Assembly (NCBI RefSeq): GCF_017833295.1 | Contig: NZ_JAFIBW010000001.1 | Location: 5,198,501 to 5,262,500 of the forward strand | Length of the DNA stretch: 64,000 nucleotides | Direction: 5' to 3' | Source: Methylobacterium sp. PvR107 | Lineage (GTDB): Bacteria > Pseudomonadota > Alphaproteobacteria > Rhizobiales > Beijerinckiaceae | Part shown: positions 61,838 to 64,000 of the stretch, one piece after another | Layout of the letters: every line of letters begins with the position of its first letter | Numbering within the stretch: position 1 is the first letter of the stretch | The notes under the pieces: generated by a model | What the model was told of the DNA's origin: nothing | Database searches by the model: none | The model's input: the letters and a program-made list of their open reading frames with translations, nothing else | Translations under genes and position numbers: made by a program

Positions 61838-63862
61838 TCAACGCACCACCGCGTCGCGCTGGGCGAGTGCCGTGGCGCTCTTGGACTTCTGCAGGGTCGC
61901 GTCGATCTGCTCGCGCTGACGTCTGAATTCGGCGAGAAGCCGACCGTCGAGCTCGCGTCCGCGCGGCACGCGGATCTTCATCGGGTCCACGAAATGGCCG
62001 TTGATGATCACCTCGTAGTGGAGATGCGCTCCGGTCGACAGGCCGGTCGATCCGACATAGCCGATGATCTGCCCCTGCCGGATCTTGACGCCCTCACGGA
62101 TGCCGCGGCCGAACCGGGACATGTGGTTGTAGGTGGTGACGTAACCGTTGACGTGCTGCAGCTCGACCCGGTTCCCGTAGCCGGAGGTCATCTCGGCGCG
62201 GATCACGACGCCGTTGCCCGCCGCCATAATCGGGGTGCCGATGGGATTCGACCAATCGACACCGGTGTGCAGCTTGGCATAGCCGAGCACCGGATGGCGG
62301 CGGTAGCCGAAGCCTGAGCGCATGATCCCGTCCGCGATCGGTTTGCGCAGGAGGAATTTCTTGAGCGAGCGCCCCTGATCGTCGAGATAATCGATGGTGC
62401 CGTCATCCGGCGACTGGAAGCGATAGACCTTGCGGGTCTCACCGCCCAGCGTCAGCGCCGCATAGAGCAGGTCCGGCCGGTCTGCACTCGTCTCGTCGTC
62501 GTAGGTGTAGAACACGTCGAGCCCGTCGCCGCTGGCGATCCGGCGCTGGAAATCCAGGTCGTAGCTGAACACCCGGACGATATCCTCGACGGTGGCCCGG
62601 GGCAGGTCGTGGCGCGCCGCGGTCTCGTAGAGGCTCTGATAGAGGCGGGGCCCGGAGCCCGAATCCTCGTCCTCCTCCTCGCCGGCCTCCGCTTGGGGCT
62701 GCGACTTGGGGGCGGGGGCCTCCTCGACGGGCGGTGCCACCGAAACAAACGCGCCCCGGTCGTTGAGGGCGGCGATCCCCTCGATGCCGTTCTCTCCGTA
62801 GAGCACCACGCGGGTGACCTGGCGCGGATCACCAGGATGGGAGCCGGGGGCGATCTGCACGCGCATCGCCTGGCCTTCGTTGAGAGCAGCGGTCTTCGCT
62901 CTGCCGCCGAGCGCCGCGACGACGCCGCGGATCGCTTCATCGCCTGCAAAGCCCGTGGCCTTGAGCGTGCTCTCCAGAGTCTCGCCGCGCTTGAGGGCGA
63001 GGTCGCGCTCCTCCACCAACGGCACTTCGTTCGGCTTTAACTCGGTCTTGGCGACCTTGGTGACATTCTCGGGGACGACAAGAACCTCGATGGACTTGAA
63101 CGGGTTCGCTTCCTTCGGCGCCGCCCCGTCGCCGTCGGCGGACCCGCCCTGCTGCAGGGTCCGCGACAGCATGATCTGCGGGGCGATCGGGATGGCGGCC
63201 CGGCGTCCGGCCTCGGCGGCGATGCGGCGCTCCTCCTCGACCTGGGCAGTGACATCGTCGTCGGTGAGCGCGGGTGCGCTGGCCTCGACCGCCGCGTCGG
63301 CGAGATCGCGCTTGACCACGGTAACCTCCGCGCTCGGCGCGTCCGCCGCGGCATCGGGCGCGCGCTCGAGCGGCTCGTCGGAGACGAACTTCATCGGGTC
63401 GAAGCGGGGCGGCTCGGCCGCATAGACCCCAGTGGTCATCGACAGGGGCGTGCTGAGCCGGACGAAGGCCTTCGCCTTGATGATCTCGCGATCCCCGAGA
63501 CGGACGGTTACGGGCGCGCGGAAGCTTTGCTTGGCGGAGGCGACCATCAGATTACGCACGAGACGGTCGCCCTTGCGGGCGATGTTGGCCCCGCTCTCGC
63601 TCGGCTGCGGCCGTGCCACGACGGTGGCCTTCTCGGGGATCGCCGCGAAGGAAACGTCACCCTGCAGAGAAACGTGGAGCGCGGCCGCAATCAGACCCGC
63701 GCCGGTCAGACCCGTGAGCGTGCTGGCGCAGAGCCATCGCAGGTTCACAGCTCGACGGTCGATCGGAGAAGTCGCAGCGCCGAGTTGATCGAGAGGCGCG
63801 TGGGCCCCGTAGCCCCGGGTGAGAGCGGCTACGTCGCTGATCTTGAGTCGCTCGCGCTTCAC
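61838..63862 (-). CDS. M23 family metallopeptidase (LytM/NlpD-like)
   Basis: About 674 residues. One membrane segment (WLCASTLTGLTGAGLIAAAL, about 43-62) anchors a long periplasmic part rich in Ala, Glu and Pro. A LysM-like/OapA-like region, KRGETLESTLKATGFAGDEA (about 285), precedes the C-terminal M23 domain (about 525-625). The zinc ligands are in RRHPVLGYAKLHTGVDW and GAHLHYEV, so the enzyme looks active against peptidoglycan cross-bridges. Both possible starts are GTG; 63862 has AGGG seven bases upstream, while 63937 has nothing and adds 25 atypical residues. It is convergent with gluQ, 15 bases apart. Confidence 0.9.
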   Translation of the reverse strand: MKRERLKISDVAALTRGYGAHAPLDQLGAATSPIDRRAVNLRWLCASTLTGLTGAGLIAAALHVSLQGDVSFAAIPEKATVVARPQPSESGANIARKGDRLVRNLMVASAKQSFRAPVTVRLGDREIIKAKAFVRLSTPLSMTTGVYAAEPPRFDPMKFVSDEPLERAPDAAADAPSAEVTVVKRDLADAAVEASAPALTDDDVTAQVEEERRIAAEAGRRAAIPIAPQIMLSRTLQQGGSADGDGAAPKEANPFKSIEVLVVPENVTKVAKTELKPNEVPLVEERDLALKRGETLESTLKATGFAGDEAIRGVVAALGGRAKTAALNEGQAMRVQIAPGSHPGDPRQVTRVVLYGENGIEGIAALNDRGAFVSVAPPVEEAPAPKSQPQAEAGEEEDEDSGSGPRLYQSLYETAARHDLPRATVEDIVRVFSYDLDFQRRIASGDGLDVFYTYDDETSADRPDLLYAALTLGGETRKVYRFQSPDDGTIDYLDDQGRSLKKFLLRKPIADGIMRSGFGYRRHPVLGYAKLHTGVDWSNPIGTPIMAAGNGVVIRAEMTSGYGNRVELQHVNGYVTTYNHMSRFGRGIREGVKIRQGQIIGYVGSTGLSTGAHLHYEVIINGHFVDPMKIRVPRGRELDGRLLAEFRRQREQIDATLQKSKSATALAQRDAVVR

Positions 63863-64000
63863 TCGAAGGCCCTGAGAAAACGATGGCGAGCAGCGGCCCC
63901 TTGGATCCGGAAGATCGATAGGCAGCCAATGCCACACCGCGCGCAGCCGGCGCGCCCGGCCTATTCCTGTCGAGAGGTAGCGTGTCGAGATTGAGGCGTC

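Overview
This is 64 kb of about 70% GC chromosome with tightly packed genes. Alphaproteobacterial features are translationally coupled operons, GTG/TTG starts with good ribosome binding sites, a FUSC/DUF1656/HlyD efflux operon and a class-II-synthetase-like amino acid:carrier-protein ligase operon. The gene mix looks most like Methylobacterium or a close relative in the Hyphomicrobiales. That placement is inference: no rRNA, tRNA or methanol-oxidation marker lies in the window.

Layout. (1) 1-5.3 kb, minus strand: a five-gene coupled operon of carrier protein, acyl-CoA dehydrogenase, amino acid:carrier-protein ligase, DUF1839 and a GH2 beta-mannosidase-like enzyme cut by the window edge. (2) 5.6-18.3 kb, plus strand: an exopolysaccharide locus with a membrane acyltransferase, five GT4 glycosyltransferases, a Wzc/ExoP-like co-polymerase/kinase, a Wzx flippase and a Wzy-like polymerase. 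(3) 18.5-27.6 kb: single genes, namely a thioredoxin-reductase-like flavoprotein, small secreted proteins, a GGDEF-EAL protein, an MBL hydrolase, a SCO1 protein, an OpgG/OpgD glucan protein and a Crp/Fnr regulator. (4) 28-33 kb: rpoN, glmU, glmS. (5) 33-38 kb: M20 peptidase, serine hydrolase, orphan peptide-type binding protein and an SDR enzyme, sharing operator-like palindromes. (6) 38.7-43.8 kb: orphan LuxR-type response regulator, then a MarR-controlled AaeXAB-like efflux operon. (7) 43.9-52.6 kb, minus strand: ThDP enzyme, iron alcohol dehydrogenase, PhaE, class III PhaC, CoA-transferase and succinate-semialdehyde-type dehydrogenase. (8) 52.8-64 kb: DUF2252 protein, LysR regulator, GMC oxidoreductase divergent from a hybrid histidine kinase, GluQ and an M23 peptidase.

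The two most interesting parts are the carrier-protein operon at the left end, whose chemistry is known in vitro but whose product is unknown, and the 43.9-52.6 kb cluster. The latter reads as a possible route from 2-oxoglutarate through succinate semialdehyde and 4-hydroxybutyrate to a class III polyhydroxyalkanoate. Seven copies of a two-hairpin palindromic repeat of about 110-150 bp lie only between genes. They fill three of the four convergent gaps longer than 100 bp, as expected for bidirectional terminators or a REP-like element. No CRISPR array, insertion sequence, prophage, tRNA or rRNA gene was seen.
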